Shown: positions 1 to 8,193, numbered from the stretch's first letter. The stretch: 64,000 bases of DNA from Methylibium sp035762065 (GCF_035762065.1 NZ_DASTPW010000040.1:62001-126000); one strand, 5' to 3'. The notes: generated from the sequence alone by a model not told the origin. Numbers and translations are program-made.

Positions 1-1076
1 TTGAACGCGCCGCCGCCGTTGATGACGACGTCGCCGTCCTCCTTGACCGTCAGCGCGTCCTCGCCGACGTCGGCCCACCACACGTCATCGAGCTGGGCAT
101 CGCCGTAGGTGTGCACGCCGTCGGCACCCGAGATCTGCACGTTCTTGAGCTTCGCGCCGTTCTCGAGGATGAACACCGGCTTCTGGCCTTCGCCCTGGCC
201 GCCATCGCCCAGCGACGCGCCAGCCTTGTAGAGCTTGCCGCCGCCGTCGAAGGTCTCGCCCGCCTTGACGACGATCGGCTCGTTGACGGTGACCTCGCCG
301 GTCGCCGGCGGCAGCGCCTGCGGGCGCCGCGTGGGATCCGAGCCTTTCGGGCCGTCGGTCGGCCCGGTGTCGCCGCCGGGCGGCGTGCCGCCCCCGGGCG
401 GGGTACCGCCGCCGACATCGTCGTCGCCCTTGGGCTTCTTGCCGCGCTTGGTGTCGCCGGTATCGCCGTAGTCGCCCTTGCCGCCACCGCCGCCCGGCCT
501 GCCGCCCGGCTTCGTGCCGGGGCTGCCCCCGCCGCCGCCGGGGCCGCCGAAGCCGGGCGAGTCGCCGCCCGGACCGCCGAAGCCTTCCGAGGGCTCTTCG
601 TCGCTGAACGGATTCTTGTTGCCCATCAGCATCATCAGCATCATGAGCAGCTGCATGATCATCTCGAGCGGCATCCCGCTGCCCGAGGAATCATCGAAGA
701 GGCCGGAGTTGCCGGTGGTGGCGCCGACCGGGGCCTGGTCCATGTAGCCCGCGCTGTCGGTGTTGTTCCAGCCGAGCGGGTCGCTCGAGCCGAACGGGTC
801 GGAGCCGGTCGCGCCGGGCCCACCGAAGCCGAACGGGTCGGAGCCGCCGCCCATGGGACTGCCGTTGTTCATGCCGCCGAGAGCGTCGTTCATCGGCGAC
901 AGCATCTGCAGGAGCTGCTGCATGAACTGCATGATGAACATCAGCATCATGATCTGCTGCAACGGATTGCGCGACGCCGAGCTGGCGAGCGGATCGTTGC
1001 TGGACTCGACGTACGACATCTCGGGCCGGTACGTCGGGGTCCACATGGGGTTCTGGGTCATGACGGGAGCCACCAT
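1..1076 (-). CDS. HrpW-like harpin with C-terminal pectate lyase domain (partial)
   Basis: The reading frame runs off the left edge; 358 codons are visible. ATG at 1076 has a strong AGGAGG six bases upstream. Residues 1-260 are Gly/Pro/Ser-rich and contain no Cys, with two Met/Leu-rich hydrophobic segments (about 39-60 and 135-151) and DPFG-type repeats, which is the harpin pattern. From about residue 261 the sequence becomes a family 3 pectate lyase (PL3): VVKAGETFDGGGK, GADGVHTYGDA and DVGEDALTVK are typical PL3/HrpW strings. Known HrpW proteins are secreted by the type III system of plant-associated bacteria and bind or act on pectate. The gene follows a second harpin-like gene by 56 bases. 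The end of the lyase domain is outside the window, so catalytic integrity cannot be judged. Confidence 0.85.
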   Translation of the reverse strand, partial: MVAPVMTQNPMWTPTYRPEMSYVESSNDPLASSASRNPLQQIMMLMFIMQFMQQLLQMLSPMNDALGGMNNGSPMGGGSDPFGFGGPGATGSDPFGSSDPLGWNNTDSAGYMDQAPVGATTGNSGLFDDSSGSGMPLEMIMQLLMMLMMLMGNKNPFSDEEPSEGFGGPGGDSPGFGGPGGGGGSPGTKPGGRPGGGGGKGDYGDTGDTKRGKKPKGDDDVGGGTPPGGGTPPGGDTGPTDGPKGSDPTRRPQALPPATGEVTVNEPIVVKAGETFDGGGKLYKAGASLGDGGQGEGQKPVFILENGAKLKNVQISGADGVHTYGDAQLDDVWWADVGEDALTVKEDGDVVINGGGAF

Positions 1077-1132
1077 GGCAAGCCTCCTTGATCAAGCGGT
1101 TGAGAAGGTGAAAACGAAAGGCGTCGCGCCGC

Positions 1133-1543
1133 TCAGTCGGCGTCGGTGCCTGCTCCCGGCTCCGGCGCCTGAGGCGCTTCGCCGGCGAAGGGATCGCCGA
1201 GCGAGTCGACGAACGACTCCATCAGTAGCAGCAGCAGCATTTGCGCGACCGAGTCGGACGGCTCGTCCCCGCCCGCCCAGTCGGAGTCCGGCCCGGCGAA
1301 CGGGTCGGCGAGTGCGCCGGGGGGCGGGCTGACGTGGCCGTCGCCGGCTTGCGTCGCAAGCATGCGCATCAGCGGCTGCATCGCGCCGTGGATCAGCGTC
1401 AGCAGCCCGAGCATCTGCATCGGGTCCGGGTTCTCGCCGGGGGGCGCGGCATCGTCGTGCCAGGCGCGGTGCTGACGCGATTCGTCGGAGAACCGCGTGA
1501 GCCGGCGGTCGGGCGAGGGACCGGACTGGACCGGTGGCGGCAT
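1133..1543 (-). CDS. small Cys-free harpin-like protein, candidate type III secreted
   Basis: 136-residue protein, start at 1543 with AGGA upstream. A longer in-frame start at 1711 would lie upstream of the PIP-type box at 1637-1661 and is rejected. It has no Cys, is acidic and Pro/Gly-rich, and carries two Leu/Met-rich amphipathic segments (MQMLGLLTLIHGAMQPLMRM and AQMLLLLLMESFVDSL), each followed by a DPFAG motif. The DPF motif recurs in the downstream HrpW-like protein, so the two share a compositional style. It is the first gene of the operon. Secretion is inferred from composition, the neighbour and the promoter element; no family is recognised. Confidence 0.65.
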   Translation of the reverse strand: MPPPVQSGPSPDRRLTRFSDESRQHRAWHDDAAPPGENPDPMQMLGLLTLIHGAMQPLMRMLATQAGDGHVSPPPGALADPFAGPDSDWAGGDEPSDSVAQMLLLLLMESFVDSLGDPFAGEAPQAPEPGAGTDAD

Positions 1544-1636
1544 GGGGGTTCCTGGTACCGATGACGACGGGCGCAGCGCGGGATGCGTTGCGTGAAGGCA
1601 TCCTCGACGAGCCGGCCCGCCGGCCTGCGCATTGCG

Positions 1637-1661
1637 GCGAAGCCCTGCACGGCACAGCGAA
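1637..1661 (-). promoter_or_regulatory. PIP/hrpII-type box
   Basis: Read on the minus strand this is TTCGC, 15 bases, TTCGC: a perfect match to the plant-inducible-promoter consensus TTCGB-N15-TTCGB recognised by HrpX/HrpB-type AraC activators. It lies 93 bases before the start of the small harpin-like gene, pointing toward it. A near match to the paired YANNNT -10 motif (GAGGAT, first base off) begins 31 bases after the box. Chance matches occur in GC-rich DNA, but the position and orientation fit a type III secretion regulon. Confidence 0.65.
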
Positions 1662-1770
1662 GTGCGTGCCACCAACCTCCGCCGTTCGCCCCGACCACCG
1701 GGCTTGCCCATTTGCTTATGCCGGATCGCGTCGGCACCATCGCGCCCGTCGCAAGGACGAGGAGATCACG

Positions 1771-2088
1771 ATGGATTCGAGCCCCGGTGTCGTCGCAGCC
1801 CTGCTCGCGCTGGCCGCCCTCGCCGTGCCGGCGGCGGCGCAGGACGCGAAGGCGCTCGCGACCCGCAGCCTCGCGGCCACCTGTGCCAACTGCCACGGCA
1901 CCGACGGCAAGGCCGTGCCGGGCGAATCGATGGCGCGGCTCGCCGGGCTCGACGCGGCCTACTTCACCGAGCAGATGAAGGCCTTCCGCGACGGCAGGCG
2001 CCCGGCCACCGTGATGCACCAGCTGACCAAGGGCTACAGCGAGGAACAGATCGCCGCCCTCGCCGCCTACTTCGCGGCACAGAAGTAA
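1771..2088 (+). CDS. fccA: monoheme c-type cytochrome, FccA-like subunit
   Basis: 105 residues with a Sec signal peptide (residues 1-24, ending AAAQ) and one heme site, CANCH at 38-42; Met82 in TVMHQLTKGYS is the likely axial ligand. ATG at 1771 follows GAGGAGA. The size and fold suit a class I c553-type cytochrome that takes electrons from the flavin subunit encoded 10 bases downstream and passes them to the respiratory chain. The Allochromatium partner is diheme, whereas this one is monoheme, as in other FccAB pairs. The symbol rests on context with the flavin subunit. Confidence 0.8.
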   Translation: MDSSPGVVAALLALAALAVPAAAQDAKALATRSLAATCANCHGTDGKAVPGESMARLAGLDAAYFTEQMKAFRDGRRPATVMHQLTKGYSEEQIAALAAYFAAQK

Positions 2089-2098
2089 GGAGAGCACG

Positions 2099-3403
2099 AT
2101 GCGACGCAGACAACTGATCCGCAGCCTGGCAGGCATCGCGACCACCGGCGGAGCGCTCGCGGCGCTCGGCGGCTGCGCCTCCAGCAAGGGCGTTCCGGCC
2201 AGCGCGAAGGTGGTCGTCGTCGGGGGCGGCTACGGCGGCGCGACCGCGGCCAAGTACGTCCGGTTGCTGTCGGAGCACAGCATCGACGTGGTGCTGATCG
2301 AGCCGGCCGAGGCCTTCGTCTCCTGCCCGATCTCGAACCTCGTCGTCGGCGGCCAGCGCACGCTCGCCGACGTGACGAGCCCCTACGACGGCCTGACGAC
2401 GCGGCACGGCGTGCAACGCGTGCGGGATCGCGTCGCGAGCATCGACGCGCAGAAGAAGACCGTCACGCTCGCCGGCGGCGCGAGCATCCGCTACGACAAG
2501 CTCGTCGTCGCGCCCGGCGCGGACTTGATGTTCGACAGCGTGCAGGGCCTGCGCGAGGCGAACGCCAGCGGGCGCATCCTGCAGGCTTGGAAGGCGGGGC
2601 CGGAGACCGCCGCGCTGTGGAAGCAGCTGGAGGCCATGCGCGACGGCGGCGTCTACGCGATCACCGTGCCCGAAGCGCCCTACCGCTGCCCGCCCGGGCC
2701 CTACGAGCGCGCGAGCGTGGTGGCGGCCTACTTCAAGCGCGCGAAGCCGAAGTCGAAGGTGCTGATCCTCGACGCCAACCCGGACGTCACCTCGAAGGGC
2801 GCGCTGTTCAAGAAGGCCTGGGCCGAGCTCTACCCGGGCATGGTCGAGTTCCGGCCGCAACACAAGGTGATCGCGGTCGATGGCACGCGCTCTTCTTCCG
2901 ATCGCAGCACCATCAAGTTCGAAGTGCAGGCCGACGTGCAGGCCGACGTCGCCAACGTGCTGCCGCCGATGCGCGCCGGCGCGATCGCGGTGCAGGCCGG
3001 GCTCGCGAACTCGAACAACCGCTGGGTCAACGTGAACTGGCTCGACTTCGAGAGCACAGCGCAGAAGGACATCCACGTCGTCGGCGATTCGATCCAGCTG
3101 GCCGCGGGCATGCCCAAGTCGGGCCACATGGCGAACTCGCACGCGAAGGTCGCGGCCGCGGCGATCGTCGCGGAGCTCAAGGGCTGGGAAGTCAACCCGC
3201 GGCCGATGCTCAACAACACCTGCTACAGCTTCGTCGGCGACGACAGCGTGATCCACGTCGCCAGCGTCCACGAGTACGTCGCCGCGGAGAAGACCTTCAA
3301 GCCGGTCGCGGGCTCCGGCGGCGTCTCGGCCGAGCGCTCGGCGCTCGAGGCGCGCTACGCACTGGGCTGGGCGAAGAACATCTGGGCCGACGCGCTGGCC
3401 TGA
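2099..3403 (+). CDS. fccB: flavocytochrome c sulfide dehydrogenase, flavin subunit
   Basis: 434 residues. It oxidises sulfide to sulfur or polysulfide in the periplasm, passing electrons to the heme subunit. The N-terminus is Tat-like (RRRQLIRSL) followed by a small-residue stretch and LGGC. The FAD Rossmann motif VVVGGGYGG is at 39-47. Three Cys important in the Allochromatium enzyme are present: Cys76 (SCPISN), matching the covalent FAD attachment Cys, and Cys197 (YRCPPGPYE) with Cys375 (NTCYSF), matching the redox disulfide. It follows the cytochrome gene by 10 bases and ends 8 bases from the convergent soxYZ fusion. SoxF-type naming would be equally valid. Confidence 0.92.
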   Translation: MRRRQLIRSLAGIATTGGALAALGGCASSKGVPASAKVVVVGGGYGGATAAKYVRLLSEHSIDVVLIEPAEAFVSCPISNLVVGGQRTLADVTSPYDGLTTRHGVQRVRDRVASIDAQKKTVTLAGGASIRYDKLVVAPGADLMFDSVQGLREANASGRILQAWKAGPETAALWKQLEAMRDGGVYAITVPEAPYRCPPGPYERASVVAAYFKRAKPKSKVLILDANPDVTSKGALFKKAWAELYPGMVEFRPQHKVIAVDGTRSSSDRSTIKFEVQADVQADVANVLPPMRAGAIAVQAGLANSNNRWVNVNWLDFESTAQKDIHVVGDSIQLAAGMPKSGHMANSHAKVAAAAIVAELKGWEVNPRPMLNNTCYSFVGDDSVIHVASVHEYVAAEKTFKPVAGSGGVSAERSALEARYALGWAKNIWADALA

Positions 3404-3411
3404 ACCGCCCG

Positions 3412-4200
3412 TCAGGCCGCGGCGACCGCGACCTCGTCGGCGCGGGTCGCGCCGCGGTTGTCGGCCCAGGCGAGCGCGAGCCGGTCGCCCGCCTTCGCGC
3501 CGCGCAGCGCGAATTGCAGGAAGGGGTTCTTCGCGACGGCAGTGCCCCACTGCGCGTTCAGCACCGGCTGGCCGTTCAAGCGCGCGACCACCTGCTGGAT
3601 GTGCCAGGCAGGCACCGTCTGGCCGGCGGAGTCCTTGCGCTGGCCGCTTTCCATCTCGTGCTTCATCAGCGCGCGCACCGTCAGGGCCTTCGCGCCAGGG
3701 CTCAGGCGGATCAGCGTCGGCTCGACCTTGGTCGAGCTCACCGGCTCGGCCGCGCCGCCGCAGCCGCCGAGCGTGATCTTCACCTCCTTGCTCGCCGTCA
3801 GCACGCGGCCGTCGGCCATCACCACGAGCGCCGCGACCGGCGAGGTCTCCTGCATCTTCAGGCGCACGCCGAAGCTCGGCTCGATCGCGTCGCCCGGCTC
3901 GAACCATGCCGCGAGCCAGGTCGGATTGCGCTCGACGCCGACGAGCAGCGCCTTCACGCCGGGCAGCGCGCAGCCGAAGGTGATCGGCACGACCGAGCCG
4001 TCCTCGAACAGGTCGGGCGCGGTCAGCTGGACGTCCTTGCTCGGCTGAGGCGCTTGGAGACCGAGCGCCTTGATCGCCTGCGGCAGCGTTTTCGCATCGA
4101 AGGCGGCGCGCCGAAAACCCGCGACATCGTCGGCACGGGCGCCGGCCCAAGGCAAGGCGAACGAACTGAGGCTCAACAGCAGATCACGGCGGCTCGGCAT
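3412..4200 (-). CDS. soxYZ: SoxY-SoxZ fusion, sulfur carrier protein
   Basis: 262 residues from ATG 4200; an upstream in-frame ATG at 4233 is possible, but 4200 gives a proper RR signal sequence (MPSRRDLLLS). The SoxY part (about 25-155) ends in a Gly-rich segment with Cys147 (LGGCGGA), the thiol that carries sulfur intermediates. The SoxZ part follows (about 157-262). In classic Sox systems Y and Z are separate; here they are one chain, a form known in some proteobacteria. It converges on fccB with only 8 bases between stops, suggesting both serve sulfur oxidation. No soxXA, soxB or soxCD is present in the window. Confidence 0.88.
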   Translation of the reverse strand: MPSRRDLLLSLSSFALPWAGARADDVAGFRRAAFDAKTLPQAIKALGLQAPQPSKDVQLTAPDLFEDGSVVPITFGCALPGVKALLVGVERNPTWLAAWFEPGDAIEPSFGVRLKMQETSPVAALVVMADGRVLTASKEVKITLGGCGGAAEPVSSTKVEPTLIRLSPGAKALTVRALMKHEMESGQRKDSAGQTVPAWHIQQVVARLNGQPVLNAQWGTAVAKNPFLQFALRGAKAGDRLALAWADNRGATRADEVAVAAA

Positions 4201-4284
4201 GGCGCAACGGTACTTCGATGACGTCGGCCGCATGCTAAGAGCCGCAGCACGGGCCGCGCCAGGCGCGGGTCTTCGCCGGGCCGG

Positions 4285-5841
4285 CTACTCGACGCGCAGC
4301 CCCGGCCGCCCGGCCTCGACGCTGACCGCCGCCACCGTCTCGACCGCGCTTTCCGCACGCATCGGCTCGGCCACCGCGCGGAACTCGGCGCGCCAGCGCT
4401 TCGTATCGACGGTGTGCCGGGTCCAGCCGCGTTCGCGGCTCGCCAGCTTGATGTGCGGGTTCTCCTGCTTGAGCGTCGCGAAGAACGCATCGCTCGCGCC
4501 CGACGGCGCGGTCGAGCCCACCGCGTAGCCCAGGATCTCGGAGCCGACCGTTGGCGACTCGAGGTTGCGCCAGTCACGCTTGAGGTCGGCGGCAACGCCG
4601 TAATGCAGATCGCCGCTCAGCACGATCGGGTTCGGTGCCCGGCTGTCGGCCAGCAGGTCCATCAGCCGCTGGCGCGCGAGCGGCGTGCGGTCCCACTTGT
4701 CGGACTTCGGCACCGCATGCGCCTGGGCCATCAGGATCTGCTGGGCGAGCACGGTCCACACCGGGGCCGCGCGTTCCTTCAGGCCGTCGGCGAGCCAGGC
4801 CTCCTGCGCGGCGCCGAGCATCGTGTGGCGCGCATCGGCATCCGCCGGGCTGCAGGCGCTGGTGAGCTTGCCGTCACAGAAGCGGCCGCTGCGGAACAGC
4901 CGCGTGTCGAGCGTCGAGAAGCGCATCAGGCCGCCGACCTCGAAGCGCCGATAGGCGCGCAGATCCGGGCCGCGCGGCAGCGCGCTGCGCCGCACCGGCT
5001 GGTTCTCGTACCAGGCCTGCAGTGCGGCGGCGCGGCGCAGCAGCAGCACCTCGCTCGGGCGCTCGTCCTGCTTCAGGTCGGCGATCCAGCCGTTCTCGAC
5101 TTCATGGTCGTCGTAGCTCGCGATCCACGGCGCACAGCGCGCGGCGGCTTGCAGATTCGTATCGAGCCGGTAGATCGCATAGCGCAGCCGGTAGTCGTCG
5201 AGCGACACGCATTCGTCGACGGCGATCGGCAGTTCACGCGCCACGCGCCCCGGATCCTGGGCGCGCAACGCGCTGCGGTACTCGTAGATGAAATCGCCGT
5301 AGCAGTAGACGAAGTCCGGCGCGTCGCGCGCCAGATCGGCCAGCGCATGGAAGTGCGCGTATTCGTAGCGCTGGCAGCCGACGACGCCCAGCCGCACCGG
5401 CTGCAGCGCGCCGGGCGCCGGCAGCGTGCGGGCGCGGCCGACCGCGCTGCGTTCGTCGTCGAGCGTGAAGCGGTAGAAGTAGTCGCGTCCGCTCTGCAGG
5501 CCCTCGACCTCGACGTGCACCGTGTGGCCGAGCTCGGCGAAGGCGATCGCCCGACCGTGCATCAAGCCGCGCTTGAAGCGCTCGTCCTCGGCGATCTCCC
5601 AGCCGATCTCGACGGCCGCATGCGGCATGCCGCCGTCGGGCAGCAGCGGCTGCGGCGCGAGCCGCGTCCACAGCACGATGCCGGTGGACGAGGGGTCGCC
5701 GGAGGCGACGCCGAGCGGGAAGGGATACGCGGTGAAGCGCGGCGCCGCGCGCAGCGGTGCGATGCCGGCCGCGCCAAGCAGCGGCAGCGCCGCCGCGCCG
5801 AGCAGCCGCCGGCGCCCGGCATCGATCGTCGATCGCGCCAT
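4285..5841 (-). CDS. phoD: alkaline phosphatase D (PhoD family)
   Basis: 518 residues. Secreted, metal-dependent phosphodiesterase/monoesterase of the PhoD family. It has a Tat signal (DAGRRRLLGAAALPLLG) and the PhoD landmarks in order: GVASGDPSSTGIVLWTR, YCYGDFIYEY, YDDHEVENGW and LSGDLHYGVAADLK, which carry the metal-binding Asp, Asn and His residues. It starts 11 bases after the stop of the oxidoreductase remnant, so it is the last gene of the TonB receptor-phytase operon. Its likely role is releasing phosphate from esters alongside phytase. Confidence 0.92.
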   Translation of the reverse strand: MARSTIDAGRRRLLGAAALPLLGAAGIAPLRAAPRFTAYPFPLGVASGDPSSTGIVLWTRLAPQPLLPDGGMPHAAVEIGWEIAEDERFKRGLMHGRAIAFAELGHTVHVEVEGLQSGRDYFYRFTLDDERSAVGRARTLPAPGALQPVRLGVVGCQRYEYAHFHALADLARDAPDFVYCYGDFIYEYRSALRAQDPGRVARELPIAVDECVSLDDYRLRYAIYRLDTNLQAAARCAPWIASYDDHEVENGWIADLKQDERPSEVLLLRRAAALQAWYENQPVRRSALPRGPDLRAYRRFEVGGLMRFSTLDTRLFRSGRFCDGKLTSACSPADADARHTMLGAAQEAWLADGLKERAAPVWTVLAQQILMAQAHAVPKSDKWDRTPLARQRLMDLLADSRAPNPIVLSGDLHYGVAADLKRDWRNLESPTVGSEILGYAVGSTAPSGASDAFFATLKQENPHIKLASRERGWTRHTVDTKRWRAEFRAVAEPMRAESAVETVAAVSVEAGRPGLRVE

Positions 5842-5852
5842 CGCAGCCCCGA

Positions 5853-6044
5853 CTACGGCGACACCGGCAGGCCGGTCTCGAACGAGCGCGCGGCCGCGTC
5901 GGCCAGGCGCTGCGCGGCAACGCCGTCAGCCACCGTCGTGCGGAAGGCGCCGCCCGAGTGCAACTGCTCGAAGAAGTGCACGGCCTCGGCGCGGTAGGCG
6001 TCGCGGTAGCGCTGCAGGAAGAAGTGCTCCGGCTTGTCGCTGAG
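5853..6044 (-). pseudogene. C-terminal remnant of Gfo/Idh/MocA oxidoreductase
   Basis: 63 codons plus stop remain, reading LSDKPEHFFLQRY at the break and then YRAEAVHFFEQL, GVAAQRLADAAARS and GLPVSP. This is the typical C-terminal end of inositol 2-dehydrogenase-like Gfo/Idh/MocA enzymes. There is no start codon; the frame is joined at 6044/6045 to the beginning of an ABC substrate-binding protein in another frame. The original gene would have ended 11 bases before phoD. An NAD(P)-dependent sugar or inositol dehydrogenase fits an operon that dephosphorylates phytate to inositol. The identity is good at family level only. Confidence 0.75.
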
Positions 6045-6285
6045 TTTTCGGATTGGCCGCCTCGGCGCGCACCTGCGCGAAGATTTCGCCGGCGCTCTTG
6101 CGCACCATCGAGACCTTCACCCCCGACTCCTTCTCAAAGGCGACGCGCATCAGCTCGCACCAGTCGTTGTCGGCCGCGCACAGCACGTTCAGGCGTTCGG
6201 CCGCCGCGCCGTGCTGCGCAAGCGAGAGCGCCAGCACGGCGGCCGACGCCGAAGCACGCGCGAATCGAAGCAGTCGGGCCTGCAT
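6045..6285 (-). pseudogene. N-terminal remnant of ABC transporter substrate-binding protein
   Basis: ATG at 6285 has AAGGAG eight bases upstream and lies 26 bases after the phytase stop. About 80 codons are intact: a signal peptide (to AQHGAAAE), LNVLCAADNDWCELM and SGVKVSMVRKSAGEIF, ending EAANPK, the start of a FutA/AfuA-like (iron(III) or 2-aminoethylphosphonate type) periplasmic binding protein. After AANPK the expected DVWWGG-type sequence is missing and the frame enters the Gfo/Idh remnant out of frame, stopping at 5926. A chimeric product of 119 residues may be made but cannot be a working binding protein. The join looks like one deletion. Confidence 0.8.
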
Positions 6286-6311
6286 CCGAAGCACTCCTTG
6301 CGTGAAGCAGC

Positions 6312-8183
6312 TCAGCGCAGGCCGAGCGCGGTCTCCACGTCCTGCCACGAAACGTACTTGAAGTTCTGCGGGCCCATCGGCAGCGTCTTGTGGCCGTCCT
6401 GCACCACCAGCAGGCCGCGCGGGTAGTCGGGGCCGAGCGCGGCGGCGGTCACTTCGAGCCCGTCGGTCTCCGAAGCGCCGTCGATGCCGCGCTTCGCGTC
6501 GATGCCGATGCGAAAGGCCCCGCGCGTGCGGTACGGCGGCGCGGCATCCACCACCAGGTAACTGTCGTTGCCCTGGCTCGAAATCACCAGGAAGGCCTTG
6601 TCGCCGCTGCGGTGCAGGCCGACGCCTTCGACGTCCTTTTGCAGCAGACCGCCGACCTTCACAACCGGCTGGAGCACCGGCGGCTGATCGGCACGCGACG
6701 AAAGCGCCCAGACGCCGGCCGCCTCCTCGCCGACGAAGACGCGCTCCGCGGCCTCGTCGACGACGCAGCCCTCGGGCTGGGTGGCGACCTTGAAGCGGCG
6801 CAACTCGCGCGCCTTCCACTGCCCCGCCTGCTGCTCGACGCGAACGTGCAGGTAGCTGCCGTCCTCGTCGTTCGCGTAGACGTCCAGTTCGCCCGCCGGC
6901 GTGCGGCCGGTGCACATGCCGTAGATGTCCTTCAGCGGCAGCGGCAGGCGCGCGGCGTCGGCGACGCGGCCTTCCGCGTCGATGGTGAAGACCGCGAGGC
7001 CCGGCAAGTCGCGGTGCGTCGCGACCGCGACGTCCACGGCCCGTCCGTCGATGCGCAGGCCCTGGCGCAGATCGACGTTGTTCAGTCGGCCCGTGGGGAG
7101 GAATTGCGTCTCGCGCCCTGCGAGGTCGTAGACATGCAGGCCCTGCTTCTTGTTCGTGCCGAGAACGCGGCTCGCCTGCGGGTTGACCGGGTGGACCCAG
7201 ATCGCGGGATCGTCGGCTGCATCGCCGAGCGTTCCGACCGGATCGGTCTGCGCGCGCGGCACGACGATCGCGAGGGGCTGCGGCGCCGCCTGCGCCGCCG
7301 CGACCGGCTTGCCCGCCAGCCGCCGCGACTGCCAGCCGTCAGCGTCCTCGCCGAGCCAGTGCAACTGCATGCCTTCGGCGGCCGGCGTGACCGCCAGCGC
7401 TTCGAGCTTGCCGCTGCCGGCGGCGGGAGTCACCGCGTTCAGCGCCCAGGCGCCCTTCGTCTCCTGCAGCAGCGCGAGCCGTTCGCCGTCGCCGACCGCC
7501 AGGCCGCCGGGCACGAGCGCGAGCGGCCCGAGCGCCGAGCGCAGCTGGCCCCAGGGCGCCGTCTGCGCGACGAGCCGCCGCGTGGTCGAGCCCTCGCTGG
7601 CGATGTCGTACTGCCAGACGCCGAGCGCTTCCTCGCTGACGTAGAGCCGGCCGTGTTCGTCGTCCGCCCGACAGGACTCGGAACCCTGCGGCAGCGCGCG
7701 CTCGCGCACCAGCCGATGCGCGTCGTCCTGCACCAGCCACTGCTCGGCGCGGCCGTCGTCGCCGATCACGAACAGATGCAGCAGCCCCTGCGCGTCGCGG
7801 TGCAGGCACAGCGCCTCGACGTTCAGGCGCGTCGGCGGCAAAGCCGCGAGCGTGCGCAGTTGCGCCGGCCGCCCGTCGGCCGCCGGCTCGCCGCGCAAGA
7901 GCAGCGGCTGGCTCGAGTTCGAGTCGAGCAGCACGGCGACGAAGCCGGCGCCGTCGGGCCGTGCGTCGAGCTGCTTGCCCCGCACGGCGAACTTGCCCTG
8001 CTCGGCGCCCTTCGCGTCGAGCCAGCGAAGCGCCTTGCTTTCCAGCGACAACCAGGCGCCGCCGGACAGCATCACCGCGTTCTTTGCCTTGGGCGGCGGC
8101 GCGGCCTGCGCGAGCACGGCCGCCAGCGCCAGCCCGACCGCCACGCCGGCCGCACGTCGCGGCTTGATCTGCTTGAAAGGCAT
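6312..8183 (-). CDS. beta-propeller phytase (3-phytase), two-domain
   Basis: 623 residues from ATG 8183 (GAGGAAA upstream, 10 bases after the receptor stop). Hydrolyses phytate in the periplasm or outside the cell, with calcium. Signal peptide to AQAAPP (about 1-30). The C-terminal half (about 310-620) is the catalytic beta-propeller phytase domain: DDPAIWVHP, GTNKKQGLHVYDLAG, LNNVDLRQG, DIYGMC, GSYLHVRVEQQ and EGCVVDE match the family. The N-terminal half (about 35-290) resembles a second, degenerate propeller, as in known dual-domain BPPs. Co-transcribed with a TonB receptor and PhoD; a phosphate-scavenging role is inferred. Confidence 0.93.
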   Translation of the reverse strand: MPFKQIKPRRAAGVAVGLALAAVLAQAAPPPKAKNAVMLSGGAWLSLESKALRWLDAKGAEQGKFAVRGKQLDARPDGAGFVAVLLDSNSSQPLLLRGEPAADGRPAQLRTLAALPPTRLNVEALCLHRDAQGLLHLFVIGDDGRAEQWLVQDDAHRLVRERALPQGSESCRADDEHGRLYVSEEALGVWQYDIASEGSTTRRLVAQTAPWGQLRSALGPLALVPGGLAVGDGERLALLQETKGAWALNAVTPAAGSGKLEALAVTPAAEGMQLHWLGEDADGWQSRRLAGKPVAAAQAAPQPLAIVVPRAQTDPVGTLGDAADDPAIWVHPVNPQASRVLGTNKKQGLHVYDLAGRETQFLPTGRLNNVDLRQGLRIDGRAVDVAVATHRDLPGLAVFTIDAEGRVADAARLPLPLKDIYGMCTGRTPAGELDVYANDEDGSYLHVRVEQQAGQWKARELRRFKVATQPEGCVVDEAAERVFVGEEAAGVWALSSRADQPPVLQPVVKVGGLLQKDVEGVGLHRSGDKAFLVISSQGNDSYLVVDAAPPYRTRGAFRIGIDAKRGIDGASETDGLEVTAAALGPDYPRGLLVVQDGHKTLPMGPQNFKYVSWQDVETALGLR

Positions 8184-8193
8184 CGAGGTTTCC

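Noticed and set aside
478..747. Pro/Gly-rich plus-strand ORF as a collagen-like protein
   Set aside because: It is the complement of the Gly-rich linker of the HrpW-like protein.
111..1332. Long open frames on both strands over the harpin genes
   Set aside because: They are shadows produced by GC-rich codon bias; only the minus-strand frames give the harpin and pectate lyase motifs and have a ribosome-binding site.
1964..4150. 728-codon minus-strand ORF over fccB and soxYZ
   Set aside because: Its product is Arg/Ala-rich low-complexity sequence without domains; it runs antisense to fccB with its three key cysteines.
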